From assembly GCA_019639215.1 (NCBI GenBank), contig JAHBSH010000025.1, positions 1 through 32,783 on the forward strand: DNA of 32,783 bases. The letters are read 5' to 3'. Of this stretch, positions 1 through 7,547 are shown one piece after another (position 1 is the stretch's first letter; each line of letters starts with the position of its first letter). The translations under genes and the position numbers were made by a program. Origin of the DNA: Acidobacteriota bacterium (GTDB taxonomy: Bacteria; Acidobacteriota; Blastocatellia; Pyrinomonadales; Pyrinomonadaceae). The notes below the pieces were generated by a model, which searched no databases, was not told the DNA's origin, and saw nothing but the letters and a program-made list of their open reading frames with translations.

Positions 1-129
1 CTCTGCAGTTACGTTATTGCTTAATGCTTTTAAGTGCTCAGCAGAAATGCTGATAAGAGTGGTTCCATGATCAAGACAGTAGTTCATACTGTCGTCATAA
101 ACCGCATGACAAACGGGGCAACTCTTCAT
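1..129 (-). CDS. N-terminal zinc-ribbon protein, partial (cut by window edge)
   Basis: Only the first 43 codons are present; the frame runs open off the left edge. The ATG is at 127-129. The visible protein starts MKSCPVCHAVYDDSMNYC and carries Cys4, Cys7, Cys18 and His21, so it looks like a treble-clef or zinc-ribbon module with a CxxC...CxxH ligand set. Many Acidobacteriota proteins begin with a similar MKxCPxC...YCLEDG ribbon fused to a kinase, TPR or membrane domain, but the rest is outside the window, so no function can be given. It lies 59 bp downstream of the RNase J stop on the same strand. No clear Shine-Dalgarno sequence is visible. Confidence 0.7.
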   Translation of the reverse strand, partial: MKSCPVCHAVYDDSMNYCLDHGTTLISISAEHLKALSNNVTAE

Positions 130-188
130 AGCTAATTTAATAGCACAGCCGCGAACCGTAGGGAAATCCGCCAGTCATGCCAGCTGAT

Positions 189-1853
189 CTACACCTCAAC
201 AACTGTTGTGACAATGACCGGTTTTGTCCCGATGTGTTTCTGTACAAACCTTTTAAGGTGCAGTCTGAGGTTTTCGCGAAAGACGCTGGTATCGGCTATC
301 TGATCCGTTCGCATCTCTGCGACGGCCTCGGCAACCGCCTGTCTTGCGTCAGCCGGAAATCCGTCAAGCGGTGACAACCCTGCAACACCATTAAAAGTTA
401 TCTGCGGCTGGCCAACGAGCTGATGCGTCGCCCTGTTGACCGTTACGACCAATGAAACTACGCCGCCGTAAGCGAGTTTCTTGCGTTCGCGGACAACATC
501 GTATTCGACCTCGTCTAAAGATTCCTCGTCGATGAAAGCCTTGTGCAGCTCGTGTTTTTCTACAACTCTTGCTCCGTATTCATCCAGTTCCAGCAAGTCA
601 CCGTTCTCGATCAAAATAATGTTGTTGTCGTCATAGCCTGCAACATGATTCTTGACGTATTCCTTGTGCCGAAAGAGCATCCGGTATTCTCCGTGAATTG
701 GAACCAGATAACGCGGCTTTGCCGTTTCGACCATTAATCTTATGTCTTCCTGCGATGCATGGCCCGACACGTGAACCAGCCGACGCTTTTCTTCAATAAT
801 ATTAGCGCCGCGTTTATACAGATTGCCTATCAACCGACTTATAGCCCGCTCGTTGCCGGGAATTATCCTCGCGGACAGAACAACAGTGTCACCTTTGCCT
901 ATTTCGATGCCTTTATAGGTCGAAGTTGCCATGTTCCATAGGGCCGCTCGCGATTCGCCCTGTGAACCTGTCACCAAATAGCAGATCTCGTCATCATCAC
1001 ATGCCCGGGCATCGCTGAGGTCGATCTTTGTGTCATATCCGATCTTTAACAGACCTTGTTCTTCGGCGGTCTCTACATTTCTCAGCATCGAACGCCCAAG
1101 CACACAGACCTTTCTGCCGTATTCATGAGCAATGTCAAAAATGACCTGAAGCCTGTGCAGAGATGATGAGAATGTCGAAACAAATATCCTGCCTTCGACC
1201 TCCTCGAATATTTCCCTAAAAGCAGGTATCACATCCTGCTCCGAAGGCGTTCGCCCCGGCACCGTTGCGTTGGTAGAATCGCCTAACAACGCCAGAACAC
1301 CTTCGTCGCCGTATCTTTTGAGGGTTTGCAGATCGTAAGGAGCTCCTATTACGGGAGACTCATCGATCTTGTAATCGCCTGTGTGGATTATCGTCCCGAC
1401 AGGAGTTTTAATAGCCAGTGAAAAACACTCGATCAGCGAGTGTGATGCGTGAATGAACTCGATGCTGAATGAACCTATCTGAAGGACATCATTTGCCCGA
1501 ACGCGATGTAAAAGAACGTCGTCAAGCATATTGAATTCATCAAGACGCTTTTCCGCCAGAGCAAGCGTGAACCGCGACCCGTAAACAGGCAAATTGTATT
1601 TCTTGAGGATATACGCGAGCGCACCGATGTGATCTTCGTGACCGTGCGTAAGAATTATTGCGGTCAGATCTTCGCGATACTCTTCGAGAAAATCAAAATT
1701 TGGAATGGAGATATCAACGCCAAATGGCGTTTCCTCCGGAAAACCCATGCCGGCATCAACGATGATCATCTCATCGTCATAACGGATGCCCATGCAGTTC
1801 ATCCCAAATTCGCCGATGCCGCCGAGCGGTATTATCTCTATTTTATTCAACAC
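189..1853 (-). CDS. rnj: Ribonuclease J
   Basis: This is a metallo-beta-lactamase/beta-CASP ribonuclease of 554 aa, the usual RNase J length. The family has 5'-3' exonuclease and endonuclease activity and takes part in mRNA turnover and rRNA maturation. The zinc motif HGHEDH is at residues 70-75. HTGDYK, GDSTNA, the SGHAS motif and PIHGEY follow in the family order. The C-terminal region past about residue 460 is the small RNase J tail. The start is GTG at 1851-1853 (protein MLNKIEIIPLGGIGEFG); a TTG follows directly as an alternative. The N-terminus matches the family from IEIIPLGG onward, so either start is close. It lies 79 bp downstream of rsmA on the same strand, a natural RNA-maturation pairing. 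Confidence 0.95.
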   Translation of the reverse strand: MLNKIEIIPLGGIGEFGMNCMGIRYDDEMIIVDAGMGFPEETPFGVDISIPNFDFLEEYREDLTAIILTHGHEDHIGALAYILKKYNLPVYGSRFTLALAEKRLDEFNMLDDVLLHRVRANDVLQIGSFSIEFIHASHSLIECFSLAIKTPVGTIIHTGDYKIDESPVIGAPYDLQTLKRYGDEGVLALLGDSTNATVPGRTPSEQDVIPAFREIFEEVEGRIFVSTFSSSLHRLQVIFDIAHEYGRKVCVLGRSMLRNVETAEEQGLLKIGYDTKIDLSDARACDDDEICYLVTGSQGESRAALWNMATSTYKGIEIGKGDTVVLSARIIPGNERAISRLIGNLYKRGANIIEEKRRLVHVSGHASQEDIRLMVETAKPRYLVPIHGEYRMLFRHKEYVKNHVAGYDDNNIILIENGDLLELDEYGARVVEKHELHKAFIDEESLDEVEYDVVRERKKLAYGGVVSLVVTVNRATHQLVGQPQITFNGVAGLSPLDGFPADARQAVAEAVAEMRTDQIADTSVFRENLRLHLKRFVQKHIGTKPVIVTTVVEV

Positions 1854-1932
1854 TTTACTTGGTTAATTATAATAGCACAGATAAAGTCGATGCGACTTAT
1901 GGAACATATATGTCACATAGGTTCTTTTGGTC

Positions 1933-2745
1933 CTATACTTCCCTGTCTCCCGTCTGGCGGCTGAGCGTGATCCATTCTTCCAGCGCCAGCGTTTCCGCCC
2001 GTCGGCGTGGGTCAATGCCTGCCGCTTCGAGCATCTCTCCTGCATTCGGGTAAAGCGGTTTAAGGTTGTTCAGGATCGTCTTTCGTTTTTGGTTAAAACC
2101 GGTGCTGACCAATCGAGTAAATGACTCTTCATCAACGCCCGACGCTGGCTTTGGCCGCAAACGAACGACCGAACTCCATATCTTTGGCTGTGGACGAAAT
2201 GCAGTTGGCGGAACGTCAGTTATCTTTTTAGTTTCAAAGGCAGCTTCTACCAAAACCGTGAGAAAACCACGCTCGGTTGAACCCGGCTCTGCCGTAATTC
2301 GCTCAACGACCTCACGTTGAAACATAAGAACTAATTCCGAAAAAAGGTGCCTCTGTCCTGCGAGTTTCTGAAGTATCGCGGTGGATATATAGTAGGGCAG
2401 ATTAGCAACAAGCTTTACACAAAGAGGATCGCTAGATGCGAGATTAGGTATTTCTGCCAGAAGTGACTCGAAATTCACGTCGAGCACGTCGGCTTCGATA
2501 ACGTGTATGTGTGTATTTTCTTGGAATTTCTCCCGCAAAAGCGGCACAAGGTCGCGGTCGATTTCGATGGCAATGACCTCAGCACCTGATGCTGACAATT
2601 TCTCGGTCAACGCTCCGCGTCCCGGCCCGATCTCCACTATCGTGTCACTTTGTCTTGGATCAAGAGCAGATATGATCTTATTTACATAGTTTAGATCAGA
2701 CAGGAAATTTTGACCCAGCGATCTCTTTGCAAACGGTTTTTTCAC
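1933..2745 (-). CDS. rsmA: 16S rRNA dimethyladenosine transferase RsmA (KsgA)
   Basis: This protein dimethylates the two adjacent adenines in the 3' terminal hairpin of 16S rRNA, a late step of 30S assembly, using S-adenosylmethionine. At 270 aa it has the usual family length. Visible motifs are SLGQNFLSD near the N-terminus, the SAM-binding loop VEIGPGRGALTE at 37-48, the acidic ribose-binding segment near EIDRDL (61-66), and the catalytic NLPYYIST from residue 115. The start is GTG at 2743-2745 (protein MKKPFAKRSLGQNF), which is where the family alignment begins. No obvious Shine-Dalgarno sequence is seen. RNase J lies 79 bp downstream; a large palindromic element separates rsmA from ribD upstream. 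Confidence 0.95.
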   Translation of the reverse strand: MKKPFAKRSLGQNFLSDLNYVNKIISALDPRQSDTIVEIGPGRGALTEKLSASGAEVIAIEIDRDLVPLLREKFQENTHIHVIEADVLDVNFESLLAEIPNLASSDPLCVKLVANLPYYISTAILQKLAGQRHLFSELVLMFQREVVERITAEPGSTERGFLTVLVEAAFETKKITDVPPTAFRPQPKIWSSVVRLRPKPASGVDEESFTRLVSTGFNQKRKTILNNLKPLYPNAGEMLEAAGIDPRRRAETLALEEWITLSRQTGDREV

Positions 2746-2822
2746 GGATGTTCTGGACTATTATACTCTCTTAGTCCGAACATTGGTGGGCTTTGAAAAA
2801 CCGTTCAATGTCGGATCCTAGA

Positions 2823-3052
2823 TCAAAGAGTCTGCGGAGCAGACGGCAATAGAAATAGCTACAGGTGAAGCGAAGCGGAACCTGTAGAAAACGGGAAACA
2901 TTTGTAAAGCGTGTGAAACACGCGGCATATTGGCTTTTATTCTTTTTATTCCGCCTGTTTCACAGGCTTAGCTGAGTTGGTTCGACCTGACTACAGGTTC
3001 CGCTCAGCTCCACCTGTAGCTACCGATATATCGTCTGCTCCGCAGACTTTGA
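2823..3052. repeat. Nested palindromic hairpin element, about 230 bp
   Basis: Non-coding stretch between ribD and rsmA built as a palindrome of palindromes. The outer arms 2823-2845 and 3032-3052 are reverse complements apart from two bases. The middle arms 2856-2887 and 2991-3022 match over about 32 bp with a few changes. Each arm is also a hairpin by itself: TCTGC-GGA-GCAGA on the left and TCTGC-TCC-GCAGA on the right. Two more triloop hairpins lie inside: GCGTGT-GAA-ACACGC at 2909-2923 and GCCTGT-TTC-ACAGGC at 2953-2967. No ORF or transposase is present. The design resembles a MITE or REP-like element, and a second element with the same architecture but different sequence lies at 27166-27320. 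Confidence 0.8.
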
Positions 3053-3099
3053 TGCTCAACCTGCCTATCGCCTTTTCTTAAAGAACCCTGTTAAAAGTT

Positions 3100-4203
3100 T
3101 CATTGAGGATAGCCTGTGACTTCGATGTCCGCGCCGTGATTAGTGACCGTCACATCACGAAGTTTAAGAGCCTCTTGCAGGCTTTCAACGCCTTTTCCGC
3201 CGATAGCCGCCGGGGCCTGACCACCTATTACGATCGGGGCCATGATAAACGTTACTTTGTCCACAAGCCGTGCATCAACGAACGCCCCGGCAACAGCAGT
3301 TCCTCCTTCGACCAGAACGCTCTGGATATCACGTTTTTTTAGTTCTTCCAGCACACCGGTCAGGTTTCGTGCCCCTTCCGAAACCGGAACGACCTCGACA
3401 CCAGCATCCTGCAAAGGCCTGATCTTGAGCATATCCAGACAATTCGTCATCACCAGCGTAGGTGTTTCCTTGGCGGTCTTCACCAATTTGCCAGTCAGCG
3501 GCAACCGCAGATTGTTGTCCAATATCACCCGAACCAGCGGACGGCGGCGTGTTTTACCGCTGCGGTCGGTCAACGCGGGATCGTCAACCAGAGCCGTCGT
3601 CGAACCGACCATTATCGCGTCGTGTTCATGGCGAAGTTCCTGAACCCGTTTTCTCGCTTCATCACCGGATAAAGCAGTAGAAACGCTTCCGGATAATGAG
3701 ATCCTTCCGTCTAGGGACATCGCCAGTTTCAGATGAATGAAAGGACGTGCCTTCTTGTGCCAACAGATGAATTTTTCGTTCAGGCGAGACGCTTCGTCAG
3801 CCAGGATGCCGGTAACGACCTCGACACCTGCATTCCGCAAATGTTCGAACCCTTTGCCGGAGACAAGCGGATTCGGGTCTTCTATCGGCACCACAACGCG
3901 TTTGATGCCCGCATTTATCAGTGCTTCGGTACACGGCGGCGTCTTGCCGTGATGGTCGTGCGGCTCAAGCGAAACGTAGGCCGTCCCGCCCCTTGCTTTC
4001 TCTCCGGCCTGCTCAAGTGCTATCGCCTCGGCATGCGTGATGTTGTCCTTTATGTAAGTCCCCTCACCGACAACCTCGCCGTCCGCCGACACGATAACGC
4101 AGCCGACAAGCGGATTTGGCGAAACTTGCCCGATCCCTTTTGCCGCCAATCTGAGTGCTTGACGCACTAGTAATGACTCTTTATTTGGTTGCTGATCTCT
4201 CAA
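3100..4203 (-). CDS. ribD: Bifunctional riboflavin biosynthesis protein RibD (deaminase/reductase)
   Basis: RibD carries out two consecutive steps of riboflavin synthesis: deamination of the GTP-derived diaminopyrimidine and NADPH-dependent reduction of the ribosyl side chain. The N-terminal cytidine-deaminase-like domain (about 10-150) has SPNPLVGC, HAE at 57-59 and PPC at 89-91. The C-terminal reductase domain (about 153-367) begins HLKLAMSLDGR and includes VEGGTAVAG and the APIVIGG segment. At 367 aa it has the normal length. Odd point: the usual PCSHHG zinc-ligand motif reads PHDHHG, so the first cysteine ligand is His82. The start is TTG at 4201-4203, overlapping the upstream gene's TGA (TTGA); a GTG twelve codons in is an alternative. 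Translational coupling to the upstream gene is likely. Confidence 0.93.
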   Translation of the reverse strand: MRDQQPNKESLLVRQALRLAAKGIGQVSPNPLVGCVIVSADGEVVGEGTYIKDNITHAEAIALEQAGEKARGGTAYVSLEPHDHHGKTPPCTEALINAGIKRVVVPIEDPNPLVSGKGFEHLRNAGVEVVTGILADEASRLNEKFICWHKKARPFIHLKLAMSLDGRISLSGSVSTALSGDEARKRVQELRHEHDAIMVGSTTALVDDPALTDRSGKTRRRPLVRVILDNNLRLPLTGKLVKTAKETPTLVMTNCLDMLKIRPLQDAGVEVVPVSEGARNLTGVLEELKKRDIQSVLVEGGTAVAGAFVDARLVDKVTFIMAPIVIGGQAPAAIGGKGVESLQEALKLRDVTVTNHGADIEVTGYPQ

Positions 4204-4685
4204 TGTTTTGTCGGTCGTTTTCGCTTTTCGGGGATCCCGAGATACTTTTCATCGGCAATAACCTCATGATACATACGCGTCCTGGTACATGTATCTGTGG
4301 AGAATGTTCCGTCTTTCTGTTTAGCGGCATAGACAATATAACGCTGTCCTTTTTCGAAGGATACTCCGCAGATACAGCAAATATTTCCGGTAGATATCTC
4401 GACGAACTCCTTATCTTCCAGCCCCTTCCAAGATCGCTCGATACGGAACTTGGCATATCTAGTCAGCGCAATTTTCTCGTCACTAACAGACATTTCTGAC
4501 TCGGAGAATCGAATCTCAACGATTTCACCGGCGAAAACAGCATCTGCCGAGTTTTTCGCTTCTTCAACAAGCTCTTTGTCCGACTTCCCTACTTGCTCGA
4601 TAATTGAGCAACTGCAGGCAAAAACATCCGTTGCAAAAAGCAGGATCGTAAATATGCATAAAAGCGGTAGCGTCAATCTCTTCAT
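4200..4685 (-). CDS. Secreted TIMP/netrin-like (NTR-fold) protein
   Basis: A 161-aa exported protein. Residues 1-23 form a signal peptide ending DVFA, and the mature chain would start CSCS (Cys24, Cys26). After that comes a beta-rich domain with ADAVFAGEIVEI, FRIERSWKG, a CCIC cluster (103-106), KGQRYIVYA and TDTCTRTR (Cys133). This pattern (Cys-x-Cys right after cleavage, a V/A-GxV strand, W-KG, ERYLVYA and a late Cys) is that of bacterial tissue-inhibitor-of-metalloproteinase-like proteins. In animal TIMPs the free N-terminal Cys binds the protease zinc; whether that applies here is unknown. Disulfides 24-103/104 and 26-133 are plausible. A lipoprotein reading (VFAC) is less likely because Phe sits at -2. 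It lies between ftsY and ribD in a compact minus-strand run. Confidence 0.75.
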   Translation of the reverse strand: MKRLTLPLLCIFTILLFATDVFACSCSIIEQVGKSDKELVEEAKNSADAVFAGEIVEIRFSESEMSVSDEKIALTRYAKFRIERSWKGLEDKEFVEISTGNICCICGVSFEKGQRYIVYAAKQKDGTFSTDTCTRTRMYHEVIADEKYLGIPEKRKRPTKH

Positions 4686-4739
4686 CGTTTGATCCTACTC
4701 CGGTGAAACTTCTAAACGCGAAGAATCAAATCGGCTGAT

Positions 4740-5774
4740 CTAATTAAACAATCCGTTCACATAATTCTCAGGGTCGAATACCATCAGGTCATCCACCTGC
4801 TCGCCGATGCCGACGTAGCGGATGGGGAGTTTCAGCTCCTTGGCGATGGCTACGGCGATGCCGCCTTTTGCGGTTCCGTCGAGCTTTGTCAGGACGATGC
4901 CGGTAACGTCGGCGACCTTTGTGAACTGGCGTGCCTGCTCAAGCCCATTTTGCCCCGTAACGGCGTCTATCACAAGCAAAGTTTCGTGCGGCGCTCCTTC
5001 TACCTCGCGGCCCGCGATGCGTTTCATCTTTTCAAGCTCCGCCATCAGGTTTGCTTTATTATGCAAACGTCCGGCTGTGTCAACGATCAGCACATCAGAG
5101 TTTCTCGCCTTTGCCGACTGCAAAGCGTCAAAAAGCACTGCCGCCGGATCGGTTCCCTGTTTTTGCTGAACTATCGGCACACCAGCACGTCCGGCCCATA
5201 TCTCAAGCTGATCTGACGCCGCCGCACGAAATGTATCTGCCGCACAGATAAGCACATCGTTGCCTTCGTTCTTGATCCTTTGGGAAAGCTTGCCGATGGT
5301 TGTCGTTTTGCCGACACCGTTTACGCCAACAACCATCAGAACATAAGGTTTTATCGCGGAATCGACCGATGTTTCGTCAGCAACGCCCTTTTTGCCGGAA
5401 TTTTGCAGAATATCCAACAATTCCTGCTTCATCACTGCCTTCAGAGCATCGATGTCGTTGATCTCCTGCCGTGAAACACCTTTTCGTACCGCGTCAAGCA
5501 CCTGCATCGTCGTCTGAACGCCGATGTCAGTAGATATAAGCATTTCTTCGAGTTCGTCGAGCAATGCCTCATCTAGCTTCTTGCGGCCTTCAAATATTGT
5601 GTCCAGCCGATTATTTATCGAATCGCGTGTCTTTGAGATCGCATTTGAAAAACGAACCCCGATCTCCCGCTCGACCGCTGCTTCCTGAGCTTTCAGCTCC
5701 TCCATAGACTTATCAAGCCCAAGAACTGAGGTCGAAAATTTATCTTCTTTGTTGCGACGCCAAAATAAAGCCAT
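4740..5774 (-). CDS. ftsY: Signal recognition particle receptor FtsY
   Basis: FtsY is the SRP receptor GTPase. It docks ribosome-SRP complexes on the inner membrane for cotranslational insertion. The 344-aa protein has the short A-region-poor form: [12 protein letters not shown] and a brief charged helix, then the N domain (about 40-130) and the G domain. Visible motifs are [10 protein letters not shown] at 150-159, [11 protein letters not shown] at 180-190, DTAGR at 232-236, and [10 protein letters not shown] at 296-305. The C-terminus [14 protein letters not shown] is typical. The ATG at 5772-5774 is the only sensible start. A rho-independent terminator lies just upstream and separates ftsY from the previous gene, so it probably has its own promoter within 5775-5815. 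The TIMP-like gene follows after 54 bp. Confidence 0.96.
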   Translation of the reverse strand: MALFWRRNKEDKFSTSVLGLDKSMEELKAQEAAVEREIGVRFSNAISKTRDSINNRLDTIFEGRKKLDEALLDELEEMLISTDIGVQTTMQVLDAVRKGVSRQEINDIDALKAVMKQELLDILQNSGKKGVADETSVDSAIKPYVLMVVGVNGVGKTTTIGKLSQRIKNEGNDVLICAADTFRAAASDQLEIWAGRAGVPIVQQKQGTDPAAVLFDALQSAKARNSDVLIVDTAGRLHNKANLMAELEKMKRIAGREVEGAPHETLLVIDAVTGQNGLEQARQFTKVADVTGIVLTKLDGTAKGGIAVAIAKELKLPIRYVGIGEQVDDLMVFDPENYVNGLFN

Positions 5775-5815
5775 ATAGGTATGAAAAAACCAATCGTTCC
5801 GAAACTATTGAGTAT

Positions 5816-5848
5816 AAAAAAATATCGCGCGTCAAACAACGCGCGATA
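5816..5848 (-). terminator. Rho-independent terminator of the GYF/YIP1-like gene
   Basis: On the minus strand a 10-bp perfect stem TATCGCGCGT / ACGCGCGATA with a 6-nt loop is followed at once by seven T residues. It sits 26 bp past the stop codon of the 5874-7547 gene and 42 bp before ftsY starts. It should end the HD-GYP/YIP1 transcript and insulate ftsY. Confidence 0.9.
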
Positions 5849-5873
5849 AACATACAGCCATGCCCCAAATAGA

Positions 5874-7547
5874 TTAACGAGGCAATTTCAGTCTGTCCCT
5901 TGCCTTGAACAAGGCATAACCAAGCAGACATGAAAAAACTATGCTGACATAGAACCAAATGAATGATCCCACCAACGTTGCGGGAATATTACCGACTCGC
6001 GGCATATTGAAAGGCATGAAAATTATGGACAGAACCATCATCACGGCCATTAACAGGACCAGCAGCAGGAATCCCATGAAAAGTATCTTTATGTAATCGA
6101 ATCCTAACCGCCTGATGGTGTCCAAACCGACAAGGGGATTAAGCGTGGCAAAGAACGAGCGCGTGTATCCTGCGACCAAACATGCCGCCGGAAAGAACAG
6201 AACACCCCATAAAAAGAAAATTCCCGATATTACGACGAATGGAGCTGCGAGCTTCAGAATGCCTGCGAACATCGCTTGCGTCATCTGCTGTTGGGCTTGT
6301 TCGGATGAACCTAATGCCTCCTCAAGCTGCTTTTGCCGCATCTGCTGGACCTCTGCCCAAAGCTCATTCTGAGCCTGCGTTTCTGCGTCAAGCACCGGAG
6401 CGTTTGCTGGCGGAGTTACCCCTTCGGCCTGCATGGTCTGTTCGCGTGCGTTCCTTTCCTTTGCCTGTGCGAGTATTTTCTTTATCTCCTCTGACTGTTC
6501 TACCGCACGGTTATTTGAATAGAACTCTGTCCCGGGTATCTTTTCCAGATCGGACTGTATCGTCTGTACATGCGTTGCTACGGAACTCATCACCATATAT
6601 ACCGCAAGGATCATCGTGATAAGAAACGGGCCAAATGATACAAGATACGCAGCAATACTCAGGAAGAACGGATGGACCATGTCGCCCCAGAGCGAAAAAT
6701 CGTCAAATGAGGGCATGAAATCTTCGGACAAGCGGCCTTGCGAAAAGTTTTCGACGGTGTTCGCCAAAATACCGAATGTGAGCATATTTGCCAGCATCGC
6801 ACATATAAGCGCCGCTGCCGCCATAATTATTCCACCGATCGCACCCGCCGACTGTCCAATCGAGAACAGCGTAAACATGATGCCGCCAACCACAAGACTT
6901 GTTCTGTATTTGAACGGATGCTTTATAGCATTGCCCAGATCGACAAAGCCAAAGTTTTGATCAAGGCCGGATATACCCGCATCCTTTGCGGCGCGTCCAA
7001 CGGCAGACTGCATTTGCTCGACCGGTTTGCACAACTGGCCACAATCGGGACATATTTTTACCGATCCGCCGTACGATGACGGACAAGCTTTGCAGAAACT
7101 TCCTCCGCATCCGTCACAGACGTACACGGTCGGGATGTCCGTATGATTTTTGCAAAAGTCGATGTTTACATTAGGCGTCGGAGCTTTGAACGCTGAAGGC
7201 GGTACGACCTCTGTCACCGCAGCTGCTGAAACGATAGTTTCGGGAATCGGAGCAGCGTTTGGCGTAACATTCACCGAAACAGCCTCGGAAGATGCAGCAG
7301 GTGGAGGAGCCGACTCCGTTACACTGACCATCACCGGCATCGGTTCTCCCGACTCCTTTGCGTTAAAGAACGGAACAAGACGGGGAACTTTCTTCGCCTC
7401 TATCCAGCGAAGATTTCCTTTCCGCACCTTGTCATCCGGCAGCAACGAACCTTCGGCTATCCAGTCCGGCAACTCATTAAAAGCCGCCTCATAGATCTGT
7501 CCACCGACCTCAACTTGCCAGGTCTCTTGTTGTATCTGATCGCTCAT
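5874..7547 (-). CDS. GYF-like, zinc-finger, YIP1-like multispanning membrane protein
   Basis: A 557-aa protein of unknown role with three recognisable parts. Residues 8-62 (WQVEVGGQIYEAAF...GNLRWIEAKKVPRLVPFF) resemble the GYF_2/DUF4339 domain of bacterial membrane proteins. Residues 63-125 are a Pro/Ala/Val linker. Residues 130-175 form a Cys-rich module (C132, H135, C144, C147, C152, C155, C166, C169, C173) like a B-box or double zinc finger. Then come hydrophobic segments at about 216-262 and 292-320, a charged Gln/Glu-rich cytosolic loop (325-425), and further membrane segments at about 430-460, 480-515 and 525-550, resembling YIP1-family proteins. It overlaps the HD-GYP gene by 38 bp and is likely coupled to it. 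The ATG at 7545-7547 is used; no strong Shine-Dalgarno sequence is seen. Confidence 0.8.
   Translation of the reverse strand: MSDQIQQETWQVEVGGQIYEAAFNELPDWIAEGSLLPDDKVRKGNLRWIEAKKVPRLVPFFNAKESGEPMPVMVSVTESAPPPAASSEAVSVNVTPNAAPIPETIVSAAAVTEVVPPSAFKAPTPNVNIDFCKNHTDIPTVYVCDGCGGSFCKACPSSYGGSVKICPDCGQLCKPVEQMQSAVGRAAKDAGISGLDQNFGFVDLGNAIKHPFKYRTSLVVGGIMFTLFSIGQSAGAIGGIIMAAAALICAMLANMLTFGILANTVENFSQGRLSEDFMPSFDDFSLWGDMVHPFFLSIAAYLVSFGPFLITMILAVYMVMSSVATHVQTIQSDLEKIPGTEFYSNNRAVEQSEEIKKILAQAKERNAREQTMQAEGVTPPANAPVLDAETQAQNELWAEVQQMRQKQLEEALGSSEQAQQQMTQAMFAGILKLAAPFVVISGIFFLWGVLFFPAACLVAGYTRSFFATLNPLVGLDTIRRLGFDYIKILFMGFLLLVLLMAVMMVLSIIFMPFNMPRVGNIPATLVGSFIWFYVSIVFSCLLGYALFKARDRLKLPR

Noticed and set aside
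1629..1964. Plus-strand ORFs across RNase J and rsmA
   Set aside because: They are shadows of strongly supported minus-strand genes and have no domain signature.
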